NCBI GenBank assembly: GCA_973895155.1
Contig: OZ316893.1
Coordinates: 13,144,001 to 13,208,000 of the forward strand
DNA: 64,000 nucleotides
Source of the DNA: Marsupella aquatica
Lineage: Eukaryota; Marchantiophyta
Direction of reading: 5' to 3'
Part shown: positions 37,130 through 48,688 of the stretch, one piece after another
How the letters are laid out: every line of letters begins with the position of its first letter
Numbering within the stretch: the first letter of the stretch is position 1
Notes under the pieces: generated by a model
Databases searched by the model: none
Told to the model about the DNA's origin: nothing
What the model saw: only the letters and a program-made list of their open reading frames with translations
Made by a program: the position numbers and the translations under genes

Positions 37130-37146
37130 GCACGGTCGGACCGTGC
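37130..37146. repeat. Perfect 8-bp inverted repeat
   Basis: GCACGGTC-G-GACCGTGC, a perfect palindrome around one base, next to ATGGT-CA-ACCAT. It may be a protein-binding site near the left part of the MULE locus. Confidence 0.6.
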
Positions 37147-37189
37147 GGTCGACCCTGCATGGTCAATCAACAAACCACAGAAATTATCC

Positions 37190-37600
37190 GGGACAAACCG
37201 CGAAAAGCCGCCACTGCCAAAACTGCGATGTGAAGACAATATTCATTATGTCTTCGGATTCGCAATTTTACCAATGGTTGGGTAGTCATGACGTTTGCTT
37301 GTATGGGTTTTTTGCTGACTCAACACCGTGCAAGAGAAACACGTGAAACCGCGGACACGAAGTGGGAGAAACAAAGAAATATGTGGGAGAAACACGTGAA
37401 ATCGGGGACATGAAGTGGGAGAACCACGAAAAGCCGTCGCCGCTGCCCAAGCCGCGACTTGAATACAATATGGATTATGTATTCAGATTGAAATTTTTAC
37501 CGTATCGCAGGGTCGTCATTAGGTTTGGTTTTCACACGGTGCACACGGGTTTTTCACGATGTTTTCATGTGCGGCTGACAGCGTCAGTGCGGAGTACCTG
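37190..37600. repeat. Duplicated block carrying two 24-bp palindromes
   Basis: Two diverged blocks about 230 bp apart share CGAAAAGCCG...CTGCC(C)AA, a palindrome and an AATTTTACC tail. The first palindrome (37232-37255) has arms GAAGACA and TGTCTTC; the second (37461-37484) has GAATACA and TGTATTC. Both have 10-base centres. These are the first members of the dispersed family described in the findings. Confidence 0.8.
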
Positions 37601-37656
37601 CAGAGTACCTCCAAATGTGCACAGTGAATATTGAAGTCCAATGATCACAGTCTCCT

Positions 37657-40600
37657 ATGACAATGAACATGTCAGGTGCAGATAAAGAGGATAATGAAGC
37701 AGTGCAAGTGCATCTCTGGCGTAGAGGGGACGTATGCGATGTGGACATCCCGGAGGCTGACGGACCGCCACCTCAAGAGAGTCCATGTTTTGGAAGGAGA
37801 AAGAGACCCGCCTCAAACCTGGCAGCAATTCTGGAAGGGAAGAGTCCTGAGCAAGGTGAGAATTTGGTTTGCTGAAATGTGGGGGTGTACTTGTTGTTTA
37901 CTATGCCTGAATGCCATCTCACGGCGCACTTGTTATGAAATTAATAGAACCTGGTGCGATGGAGGAAACACCTGATAAATGACTCCAATGCATTTTGGCT
38001 CCAATCTACAAGCTTGTGTTATCTTCCATGAAGATCTGTCTTCCTTGTCATTCAATTGTCAATATGGATCAATATTTATTTAAACTCATGGAATGCTTCT
38101 CTGGACTGCTTCTCTGGACTGTGGATTCAATTGATTTGGTCTTCTGTTGCTGCCTAGTACCTATATTGCCTATATCGCGAAAGAATTGGCTTCCGGATTG
38201 GAGAAGCATTTTTAGACATAAATCATTATGTCTTCACATAATTTCGTGTCCAGATTATCGTTTTCCAAGGTGAGAATTTGGTTTGCTGAAATGTGCGGGT
38301 GCACTTGTTGTTTACTATGCCTGAATGCCATCGCACGGCGCACTTGTTATGAAATTAAAAGAACCGAGTAAAATAGAGGAAACACCTGATAAATGACTCC
38401 AATGCATTTTGGCTCCAATCTACAAGCTTTTGTTATCTTCCATGAAGATCTGTCTTCCTTGTCATTCAATTGTCAATATGGATCAATATTTATTTAAACT
38501 CATGGAATGCTTCTCTGGACTGTTTCTCTGGACTGTGGATTCAATTGATTTGGTCTTCTGTTGCTGCCTAGTACCTATATTGCCTGTATCGCGAAAGAAT
38601 TGGCTTCCTGGATTGGAGAAGCATTTTTAGACATAAATCATTATGTCTTCACATAATTTCGTGTCCAGATTATCGTTTTCCAAGGTGAGAATTTGGTTTG
38701 CTGAAATGTGCGGGTGCACTTGTTGTTTACTATGCCTGAATGCCATCGCACGGCGCACTTGTTATGAAATTAAAAGAACCGAGTAAAATAGAGGAAACAC
38801 CTGATAAATGACTCCAATGCATTTTGGCTCCAATCTACAAGCTTTTGTTATTTTCCATCAAGATCTGTCTTCGATGTCATTCAATTGTCAATATGGATCA
38901 ATATTTATTTAAACTCATGGAATGCTTCTCTGGACTGTTTCTCTGGACTGTGGATTCAATTGATTTGGTCTTCTGTTGCTGCCTAGTACCTATATTGCCT
39001 GTATCGCGAAAGAATTGGCTTCATGGATTGGAGAAGCATTTTTAGACATAAATCATTATGTCTTCACATAATTTCGTGTCCAGATTATCATTTTCCAAGG
39101 TGAGAATTCAGTTTGCTGAAATGTGGGGGTGCACTTGTTGTTTACTATGCCTGAATGCCATCGCACGGCGCACTTGTTATGAAATTAGCAACCTGGATTG
39201 GAGAAGCATTTTTAGACACAAATCATTATGTCTTCAAATTATTTCGTGTCCAGATTATCATTTTCCTTGAATGAACTATCCTTGAGTGAGTGTATTGAAC
39301 TTATTGTACCTCTATTGTTTCTGGACTTTGGAAGCATTCGCCTGATTTCATTTCATCTTCTGTCCCTACACAATAATGGATTTATAGATATGTCCCCAAA
39401 TAAGTCACAAGGTGTAGTGTCTCTGGACTGTAGAAGTATGTGTAGACGTTAATAATGTTGTCTTCACACTGTATGTACAACATCGCTTGCAGTGGAAGCA
39501 GAGGCAGCCAGAATTCGCTTGGGCGAGCGATTCAGTGATTTTGAACAGTTTGACTGTTGCTTAGATTCATGGGCTGTCATGAATGGCCGTGTGGTTTCCA
39601 GATATAAAAGTAAAGGAAGCTTTCGAACTAGAGTGTGTCGATTTAGCAATCCTGTAAGAAAAGTTTCCAGGATTCCACCTACTCCAGGAGAATGCAATGG
39701 TGGTTTGGTAGCTGAAGATGCTGCTGCTGATAATGATGATGATCAAGGTGAAGGCCAACATGATCGCCAAGATGAAGAGGAAGAGGAATCTGAAGATGAG
39801 CTCTTCTGGCACTATGACAGTCGATATGGGGAGTACACTGGCTTCCGTGACAAAGGTTCAGGGAAGTCTAAAACTAAGGGTCCTGCTCAGAGTCTAAATC
39901 CACATGCACAATCTATACTCACAGCAGAACAGGTAAGTGCTCACGTGCTTTCACCAATTCCGGCAACTATCCCTTGTTGCCTTTTCAGTTTTTATGACAA
40001 TGGGTGTCTTTGGGCATTGTGTAGGTGGAAGACATTGAATTTGAGAAGGCTATACTACAGATGACAGGATCCCAAAAGCAAGTTCGTGCTCAGAAAATTG
40101 TTTGGATGAGCAAGCAACCCAGAGTCACCGCCACACTCCCACCAGCCTTGGGAGTCCTCACAAGCAGACCTACAGCAATCATCAAGCATACTAGTGTTTG
40201 GTTGCCTGGCAGGAAATCAGGCAACAAATCAGCAACTAGAGCATGTGGGGAGATGTCCAGATTCAGGCCGCCTGAATCTTATGATGAAGAAGGTGTTGAT
40301 ACTTCTTTGTCTTGCCCATTTCGAGTTCGTTGTCATCGGCAAGCAGAAACAGGGGCCCATGTGATCACAGTGTGTGTGGGCGTGTGTGATCTCAAACACA
40401 CTTGTGCAGCGTCAAAACACAAATGGAGAGGCCCAACACAAAAGTCGATTTGGTTGGGCGATACCTTGGCTCCAAGAGTAACACGACATTTGAAAGTGCC
40501 AGTGAAAGAATTACTAAATGGCTTCCAGGGGGACTACAAGAAGAGTACCACTTACCACCAGATGTGGCGGGCTAAGGACTATATTAAACATATTCACCTT

Positions 40601-43043
40601 GGTGGACAGGAGGACACGTTCAGAATGATACCGGCACTCATTGTTAGGTTGAGGGAGGCTGACCCTGCTTGCATTGCAAAGTGGTCTCCTATGGAAGACT
40701 CTAACATTTTCTGCAGAGCTTTTATTTGCCCATCGGCTACAAGGAAAGCTCTCCAATTAGTTCAGCCATTGATTTTGCTTGATGCCTGTCACACCAAGAA
40801 CAGAAAGTACCCCACTCAACTCTTCTTGGCAACATGCTTAGATGGCAATGCACAGAATTTCATACTTTGTTATGCAGTTGCTCCAGTGGAGAACATTGAG
40901 AATTGGATTTGGTTTCTTCAACTAGTTGACAGAGCCCTCTATGGCATTGAATCCACAATCATGCCAATCATATCAGATTGCCAGAAGGGTCTGGTTCCTG
41001 CAATTAGAGAAGTATGGCCAGGTAAGATCCATGCAGCTTGTGCCAATCACTTGAGGGCAAATGTCAAGACCAGGCATGGCAGAACAGCGGCTAATATATT
41101 CACTGGTTGCATTTATGCAAACGACATAATTCAGTGAGCATTACATACCTTTCCTTTCATTTCTCAATTGCCTGTTGTAAGACATTCAATACACTATATA
41201 TATACATAATGATGAATGTCTTCATTGCAATTCACAATACATATACATAATGATGAATGTCTTCATTGCGATTCACAATACATATACATAATGATGAATG
41301 TCTTCACTGCGATTCACAATACATATACATAATGATGAATGTCTTCACTGCGATTCACAATACATATACATAATGATGTATGTCTTCTATGTGCCTCTAT
41401 ATGGGTGTGTACTGAATGCTTCAGTACACAAATGTGCATACATTTAATGATGAATGTCTTCTGTGTGCCTTTGTATGGATGGCTTGTCAATGTTTTTAGT
41501 ACAAAAGTGTGCATACATAATGATGAATGTCTTCTATTTGCTCAGTACATTAGATGTAGACAAGATTATTTGTCTTCTCTCTGCTATTGTAACCGTCTGG
41601 TGTCCCCTCTGTGGCTGTATAACAGGTATGAATCTTGTTTGAGGCGGCTATCCAGTGCCGTAGATTCAAGTAAGTCAGATGATGTTGTAAACTACATCAG
41701 AACTTTTGATGTTAGACAGTATTCTCGGATGGCCTTCCCACTTCCACGGATGGGCAAGGTTACAAGTAACCCTTGTGAGCAAGCTAATTCAGGGTTATTG
41801 CCATTTCGGGAATTTGCCCCTTTCAAGTTATTAGTGAAACTTTGGATTTACATGCAGCAGAAGCTTAAAGACAGGAGAACAACAACACTTGCTAGACAGG
41901 AAGCATTGACAATTCCAGCCCTCATCAGATACAACAACAACTTGAAAACTTTTGGTCAATGGCAGGTAAACATTTCAAATCTGACTTTCAAATCTGACTT
42001 GTACTAGTGTGGTAAGGTTCAATGTCTCGATCTCAATGTCTGCTGACATTCAGTAATCAAACAATTGACATGGGCAGGTGTTTGATGATGGACAATCCAC
42101 TGCAAAAGTACAAACAACATCCGGCAGTGAAGAGTATCTTGTGTCCCTAGCACCCAAGAAAGCTTGCTCATGTTTTGAACTAAAAGGAATGGTGTGGCCA
42201 TGTGAGCACATCATGGCATGGGATGACCAGGAAGGGCGGAACCCATCTGCACATTTTCACAGGTGTTGGCGAACAGGTTCATTGCTTGCTTTGTATGATG
42301 AGGTCATGCCTAGCTTTGTTGTAAGTGACCTTCAGTTGAGTCCTACTTGTGCCCCTCCAGAGGTTGCTGTGAAAAGGGGTCGTCATAGGATGGTTCAATT
42401 CCAGCAAGGTGATCGAGGTACAAGGCATGGACCCAGGGCTATTAGAGAAGGAGAAGATGTGGTTTACAACACCTCAGGAGAACGTTTCCTGAGGTACCCA
42501 GTGTTTGATGACCCCAACAGGGTGGAACCATTTCCCGGTGCAAACACTTCTGCTGGACTTCCAGGGATTCAAATTCAGCCACGTAAGAAGAAGCTGCGCC
42601 AGTATACCGGCAAGTGTAGGTGCTCCAATTGTGGAGAAGCTGGACACAACAGAAGGACTTGTCCCAAAATTGCAGAGGTACAGGATTCCTCAATAAACCA
42701 CTAAGTTCATTGTTGAGTTTATTACTGATTGTGCGGGTGGGTTCGCTTTTGTTACCATTTCATTGTGCAGGTGGATAATGCTGGTTCACATACAGATCAT
42801 ACTCAGTGGTCACCTCTTCCAGGACAAGACCTGGTGGCAATTGAATATTCTATTCCTTCTACAGCACCAAGCACAGGCATTGGTCCAGACAGCACAATTG
42901 CAACAAGACATGATGATCCTTTTCACTCTTACAATGGACCCCCTGAAAACATGCAACGATACTTAGAGTTGGCAGAGGAGGTTGCCATGGAGTGCCGAGG
43001 CTTTGGATCACAGTATCAGGAAGATATCACTTCATTTGACTAG
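37657..43043 (+). CDS. MULE (Mutator-like) transposase, open six-exon gene
   Basis: Exons 37657-37855, 39493-39932, 40025-41133, 41626-41965, 42078-42677 and 42771-43043 join in frame with GT-AG introns and matching phases (2,961 nt, 986 aa). There is an acidic linker at about residues 140-190. The MULE domain has LLDACHTK (Asp about 466), IISDCQKG (Asp about 530) and NPCEQANSG (Glu about 633), a plausible DDE triad. A SWIM zinc finger (CSC...PCEH) is at about 722-740 and a zinc knuckle CRCSNCGEAGHNRRTC at about 874-889. The protein should cut and paste DNA carrying its terminal repeats. No in-frame stop was found, so the gene may be active, recently active or domesticated. I did not find terminal inverted repeats. 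Introns 1 and 3 are built of tandem repeats. Confidence 0.88.
37856..39270. repeat. 415-bp tandem array forming MULE intron 1
   Basis: Copies start at 37856, 38270 and 38685, with a fourth at 39100 that has an internal deletion. Each begins with GTGAGAATTTGGTTTGCTGA preceded by CAAG, so the 5' splice site of exon 1 is duplicated in every unit. Each unit ends with a palindrome TTAGACA-N10-TGTCTTC (38212-38235, 38627-38650, 39042-39065, 39212-39235). A 73-codon ORF recurs because the copies are so similar. Confidence 0.92.
41179..41400. repeat. 41-bp tandem repeat in MULE intron 3
   Basis: GATGAATGTCTTCATTGCGA recurs at 41211, 41252, 41293, 41334 and (variant) 41375, separated by ACAATACATATACATAAT. 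Looser copies of ATGATGAATGTCTTCT occur near 41447 and 41521. Each unit holds one palindrome half-site (TGTCTTC). The array lies entirely between the donor at 41134 and the acceptor at 41625. Confidence 0.88.
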
Positions 43044-43162
43044 TACTTCATTTGACTAACTGTACTTCATGATATGGAACAAACAACTGCTTTGGTTGTG
43101 CCCTCAAGAATAGTTAACATAGAGCTAACTGGCATTTCAGTGTTCGTGTGATCGCGTTTTTT

Positions 43163-43339
43163 GAAGACATTTTTCATGTTGTCTTCAGTGTTCAAAAAAT
43201 GATCGAGTTATTTGAAGACATTTTTCATGTTGTCTTCAGTGTTCAAAAAATGAACGAGTTACTTGAAGACATATTTCATGTTGTCTTCAGTGTTCAAAAC
43301 ATGATCGAGTTACTTGAAGACATTTTTCATGTTGTCTTC
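43163..43339. repeat. 51-bp array of four perfect-arm palindromes
   Basis: GAAGACA-N10-TGTCTTC at 43163-43186, 43214-43237, 43265-43288 and 43316-43339, exactly 51 bases apart, about 120 bases after the MULE stop codon. The 17-residue repeat ORF across it follows from the 51-base period. Confidence 0.92.
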
Positions 43340-43566
43340 ACATGCACTTTTGGATCCTATGTCGACAGTGCGATATTAGGGTGACCGTTGCGGGGTTTAG
43401 GGCATCCTTAAACCGTCCCCCTGAGGTAAACCTGTTTTAAGCGCGATGTAGCATGCAGCGTAGCCCATTTGCAATGTCATGCAAGCGGGAGAGGGGAGTA
43501 GAGAGCAGACCATTGAGCAGGTTCAGAGGATAGCAGAGAGTAGTCGATTGAGCACACTGCGGGACA
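43340..43566. other. Spacer between the MULE gene and the interrupted ORF
   Basis: No gene seen; it likely carries the promoter or leader of the ORF starting at 43567. Confidence 0.4.
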
Positions 43567-43970
43567 ATGGCAAAGGCAAATGCTGACTTTTTGGTTCGAT
43601 TGTTGTGGGCATTGGGCTTTGGTGTATGGACCATCTTGGCAATTCTCAGTTACCTTTTCTTTGCCATCCATTGTATGCTGGAACGCGCGTGTGCTCTCTT
43701 CCCCTATCGAAATGACGATCTAGGCTGCCTGAGCAGGCTGGCTGTTTGTTGGCCACCTGAATCCAAGTCCCATATTACTTTGGGACCAGTAGATGGGGAG
43801 CGTGAAGCAGTTGACAATTCTGGAGCAGGGACTGTGCGAGCTGATGTTGAGCTCAAATCTGAGGTTGGGGTAGGAAGACTGCAACCTGATGTTGGGCCAT
43901 TGAAAGTCGATGTTGGCTCCACAACAAAAGGCGACAGTCATGTTCAGCTGGAATCTGAGGCTGGTGTAGT
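43567..43970 (+). pseudogene. 5' half of an ORF cut by the CACTA element
   Basis: ATG at 43567 opens MAKANADFLVRLLWALGFGV, with one hydrophobic membrane-type segment at about residues 9-38. A Val/Gly/Glu-rich, repeat-like stretch follows (DVELKSEVGVG, LQPDVGPLKVDVG). At 43971 the CACTA left end begins; the frame then runs 62 codons into the transposon to a stop at 44155. The other side of the insertion (60940) continues with a viroplasmin-like domain but is off by one base in frame, so the joined gene would also need an indel. No family recognised for this half. Confidence 0.6.
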
Positions 43971-43999
43971 CACTAGAAGAATCCGAGATGAACTGAGAC
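43971..43999 (+). repeat. Left terminal inverted repeat of the CACTA element
   Basis: CACTAGAAGAATCCGAGATG and then AACTGAGAC. It pairs with the inverse of 60908-60936. Confidence 0.9.
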
Positions 44000-44300
44000 T
44001 GCAATATATGACTCATTTTGGCTCATGTGACTTCATTGTGACTCAATGTGACTTGACCCACGCTGTGACCCTTGGAGTTGCAAAAGTTGAGACCAAAAAA
44101 TGGAAGTCACTATCGATACTGGGCTTTGCAACTTGCTTGATACCCATTTGTGACTGATCTGTGACTTTATTGTGGAGTCTAGCCTTGTTTCGACGTGACT
44201 GCAATATGACTTCAGCGAGTCACATCGTAAGTCACATACATGACTTACCCGCATTCAACAACGACTAGCGTGTGACTATTTAGTGTCACAGGAGAGACCA
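44000..44300. repeat. Left subterminal TGTGACT repeats
   Basis: TGTGACT, CGTGACT, CATGACT and their inverse AGTCACA occur about a dozen times in 300 bases, in both orientations. In En/Spm elements similar short subterminal motifs bind the TnpA-type protein. Confidence 0.75.
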
Positions 44301-44825
44301 ATGGAGACCCTGGCCCGCGTCACACAACAGAACCATTTGGGACTCTATATACTCATGTTTATAACTAATAAGGTTCACATGCAAGTTATAACCATGACTA
44401 ATGAACACAGAGGGACAGTTCATAAGGAGAGAGAGCACTCGACATTACAATACATAGAAACCTAATGTTCTAACTTTAGAAATATAACACATTGAATACA
44501 AGAAATGAACATAGCATGAATGACATCCACATGAAACAAAGCATCATATAAGCAGATCCTACATAAAACATTCATAAGAATTAAACACAATCACAATCTT
44601 GCTAAAAAATGAAGATCATTTGAATTCCAATGGAATAGTTTACAATGTGATCAATGTAATTTAGACAAAACAGGAACTCATAATTGATGACTGTAGGATG
44701 AGATAACTGAAAGCACATGCATGATACTATGAATCTCCAAGAGGACATGATTCTTGTACTGCTTCTTGACATCTAAAATCTACATAACATGACTCACACT
44801 ACAAACAAATAATGGCATGACATTG
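44301..44825. other. CACTA left arm, no gene
   Basis: AT-rich sequence between the subterminal repeats and the stop codon of the second CACTA gene; probably its 3' UTR. Confidence 0.5.
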
Positions 44826-47800
44826 TTATGGATCCTCTATGAACTTGCTTGGCCATAATACCAAAGAACCTGCAGCATCTCCAAGTGTCTTTTGAGGAGG
44901 ATCATCATTTGTGTTTGGAATGGGAAGGACAGCTTTAGGTTTCACTAGTAATGTGACTAACACTACTGAATAACCTGGGGGAATCCTCTTGCCATGGAAC
45001 GTTGTGGAACCAACCTGCACTCTGGCAAATCCTACTCGTGTTCCACTCTCATCAACAGCTAACAAGCCACTTTGTCCCTCAGCATTAGGTGCTTTCCCCA
45101 CTTCCACCTTAGATCTTTTTGCCAGCACTGTTCTTGGAGGTTTGTATGAAACCTTTGACGTGGCTCTGCTCCCACCAACAGACTTGTTTCGTGTGCGCAT
45201 GCTTCCTCTCTTCACAATAGTGAAGCTAGGCTCAGTAGGTTCCTCTGTTAGGACTGTCACAGTAGCAGGTTCATCACCTGGGAGTGTCATACCAACTAAC
45301 TCTTTGGTTGGATTTATCTCAACAAGAGACACACCTGTCATTGAGAATGATACATTCTGCAAATCATTTATCTTTGCAATGGAGTCAAGATCTACATAGC
45401 ATGAATCTGGCTCAATGGTATCATTGTCATGCTTGCTGATATCCTCATTTGCCCCAACATTGATATCATCCACTCCCTTGCCAATGTCATCCTCATCCAA
45501 ACATGGTTGACTGCCCTTTGTCAAACAAGTTGCTTGTACAGACTGCAACTTTGTTGCCTCTAAATTACAGCGAGTATTTGCCAGGTTCTCATACTTCTTC
45601 TCTGTAGCACCTGTCTTATTCTCTATGGACACAACAACCACAATATATGTTACTGAAAATAACACATTCAACAAACAATGTCAATTGAAACTATACATTT
45701 AATAATCATATCCCACACAGTTGTAAAGACCTTACCTTCAAGCCTACATGTCGTTGGCATGCCAGAAGAGTGCATCGACTTTGCCACCTCAAGTGGTGAT
45801 GGTGGAACTCCTGCAGAATTGGAATCAATTTTATCTCTCACCGACACAACAGCTTCCATTAATGTCTTGAAGTTCACATGGAACAAGTCAGTCAATGAAT
45901 TCAAACGTTCATTGATCTCTGGAAGACATGTTTCGACAGCCTTCAAACGACCACTTATCTCTGTAAGTGAAGATCCACCTCCCTACATGACACAGGGGTA
46001 TAGGTTCAATCACTCCATATGAAATGTTGGGCAATATATGCACAATCAATGTTATATACAGTGTACACCTGAAATTCAACGCAGGTCATTCAATTACCAA
46101 TCAGAACTCATATAACTTACATGCTTGGAGGATTCAGATGCACCCTCTTGAGCCCGGGTGTTCACAATTTCAGCCCTCAACTCTTCTTTTGAAGGGCTTT
46201 GCCCCAATTGGGCTTTCTGCACATGCATGGCAAACACAAGTTATCGATCAATATTCAAGGAACGTACACTAAAAAACAAAGTTTACATGTATGGGTTTAC
46301 ACTAAAAAATAGTACATAGTGTAGCATAAATTACATAGCTAGGCCATTCATTCTTACCAAACGTTTAGCTGTCGGTGCAGTGCCGGTCCTTCCTGTCAGA
46401 TTAGGGTTCTGAACACTCAACCTGGCCTCGGTCATCTGTGAACTCTTCTTTTTTGAAGCATCTGTTACAAAATAAGCTACTAACCTTGCCCACACTTTAT
46501 CATCACAACTGACTGGTGGAGGCATATCTGGCTTCTCCCCACCTTCCTTCCAAGCCTTATGCATTCTCCACCTCTCTTGCTTGATAATTTTACCTGCTGT
46601 ACTCTCTAGGCAACCTATGTCCACGCCATCATCACTGCCCACATAATTCCATTTGGCAGCAACATTTTCACATACAGACTTCCAATCTTTTGGATGCTGT
46701 TTTTTAAAATTAATAACACTCACATCTAACCAACGCAATACTTCAGCTTTCAAATCAGCATGCCATCGGTTCTTGCGAGGACACTCAGCATCCACCCATT
46801 GTCTCTCATTCAACTTTACGTTCCCTTTCTTTGTCACCTCCCCTCGTGCACTGCTCTCGGTAGTACTGGGCGTTGTATTGGCCACCCCTTCATTCACCCT
46901 ACCTGGGGTTCTGAAGCCACCTGGGAAAATACAATGCCATTCATGCTTGAGAACTACATATAGCAGAATGGATGACGGCAACATTCAATGCTTCACTTCA
47001 AGAAAAATTCTTCAAACATACATACCTGTAGCTCTGCCTGTAGATGCCTGTGCAGGGACTGCACTCTGAAATTATTGCGACCCTGGACCACCTGTCCAGC
47101 CTAGTACAGGGGCCGGATGATGTCACTTTCTAGGTATGTGTGTGCAAACATATGTACTGAAAACTAAGTACAAACTGTAGGAAAACAACTGAACATTCAC
47201 CGACATACCTGTCCCCCTTCCGTGCTGCATTTGCATAGGGGCATTAGTGAATACTTGAGTCGATGGTTCGACTGTCCAACCTGCACACATACATTTTCTA
47301 TCATTATACATGTGCAGAGTCCCCCCCACGTGAATGGACTCCACATATAATGAGTTCTTCAATTGCTGACAAGATCAGACATTACCTGCTCCTCTTCCAA
47401 CGTTTGTAGGTACTGAATTTTGATATCCCTGCCAATTACCTTCACCACCTTCCCAACCTTGTTCATTCCATGACCCACCACCATCCTCCCAACCTGGTTC
47501 AACCCATGTCTGTCCTTGTGGACATTGGAACTGATCATTACTAGCATTTGCCCAATCAGGTTGGACAGAACCTGCATGCAATGGCAGGTGGACAGAATTT
47601 CATGTTGTCTGAATCCAATACATCCCAAACAATGTCAAAAATTGATATGCAGTCTGAAATTCAGGAGTGCCATGCCTTCACAAAGAACTGGCATATAGAT
47701 ATATACTCACATCCCCATGGTTGAGGTGGACGTCCATACCCACGAGATTGTGGGTTTGGACCTGCTCTGCCTCTACCACGGGCATAACCTAGAGCTTGCC

Positions 47801-48532
47801 CCCTGCCATAGTATTGGGCACCAGCCTGGGATCTACCACTACTACCACCTTGCCAACCTTGATCAGAGGTCAGCCCCCCCTGCTGGTATGGTGCATGCAC
47901 AGGCTTCGAAGGCAAAACAGAACTGGTAGGACGCTGCATCACATCACCAACTACAATGTCAGGAACTAAGCAAGGTACATATGTGTAGTACTGAACATAT
48001 GCAACCTCTAAACAAGAGTTTTTAACTCAAAACCTTGTTGGGAAAACTACTTACATGTTTCTTTTGGGGCTGCTCTGCAATGTATTCATCTTCATAACCC
48101 CCATCCTCATCCATTTCCTCTGGAAAATACTCATCATCTGCATCTTCTTGTCTAGTGTTTGCACCCACCTGTGCAGCATCAATGTCATCTCCACATTCTG
48201 CCATTGTAGGTACGACCTTCTTGCTCAACCTGTCACTCCGACGCACAGGCCCAGAGATAGTGCTGGTCACCCTTCTTGCGTACTCCTTTTGTTTCTTTGA
48301 AAATGCTGTGGCTCTGCGACATTCCAATATGAGAATACAGTCACAATTTCAGTGCCACATTGAACTATTCATGTCACACAAACTCAGCGGAGGGGTGTAG
48401 TTGAGAATCGTTCCCTTACAATTCAGCCACATCCTTTTCCAGATCCAGTTCTGCGATTTTGGCTTTCACGTATGCTCGTTGTTCCATAGCTTTCCTTTCA
48501 TACTCACACATCTCTGTGTCACTCTGTTCCAT
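44826..48532 (-). CDS. CACTA second protein (TnpA-like, DUF8039-type C-terminus)
   Basis: Multi-exon minus-strand gene. Exon 1 starts at ATG 48532 (MEQSDTEMCEYERKAMEQRA) and splices into ATAFSKKQKEYARRV with an acidic stretch to about 48056. Gly/Gln/Arg-rich exons (RGRGRAGPNPQSRGYGRP; WEDGGGSWNEQGWEGG) lie near 47390-47940. A helical block in 46340-46920 (KNRWHADLKAEVLRWLDVSV, KIIKQERWRMHKAWKEGGEK) resembles plant En/Spm-type DNA-binding domains. A coiled-coil-like segment follows near 45740-45950. The last exon (to stop 44826) ends GYSVVLVTLLVKP...TLGDAAGSLVLWPSKFIEDP, similar to DUF8039 tails of plant transposon proteins. Likely role: binding the subterminal repeats. Inner exon borders are approximate. 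Confidence 0.7.
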
Positions 48533-48688
48533 CCTACTGGACCACAAAAACATGTCATCTATGGTCACCCCGTATAACACAATGCAACCACAATCACCAG
48601 GCATCCATCCATACATCTGTGTTGCTTCAGAATTACTTTATTACACATCCTTCCCCTCACTAATGTCCATGCAAACAATTCACATTAC

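Noticed and set aside
43163-43339. CRISPR-like regularly spaced repeat
   Set aside because: The 51-bp units are whole tandem copies without unique spacers, in a plant nuclear context.
44826-48400. Plus-strand ORFs antisense to the CACTA second gene (for example 44989-45399 and 46653-47069)
   Set aside because: They mirror coding exons on the minus strand and show no independent features.
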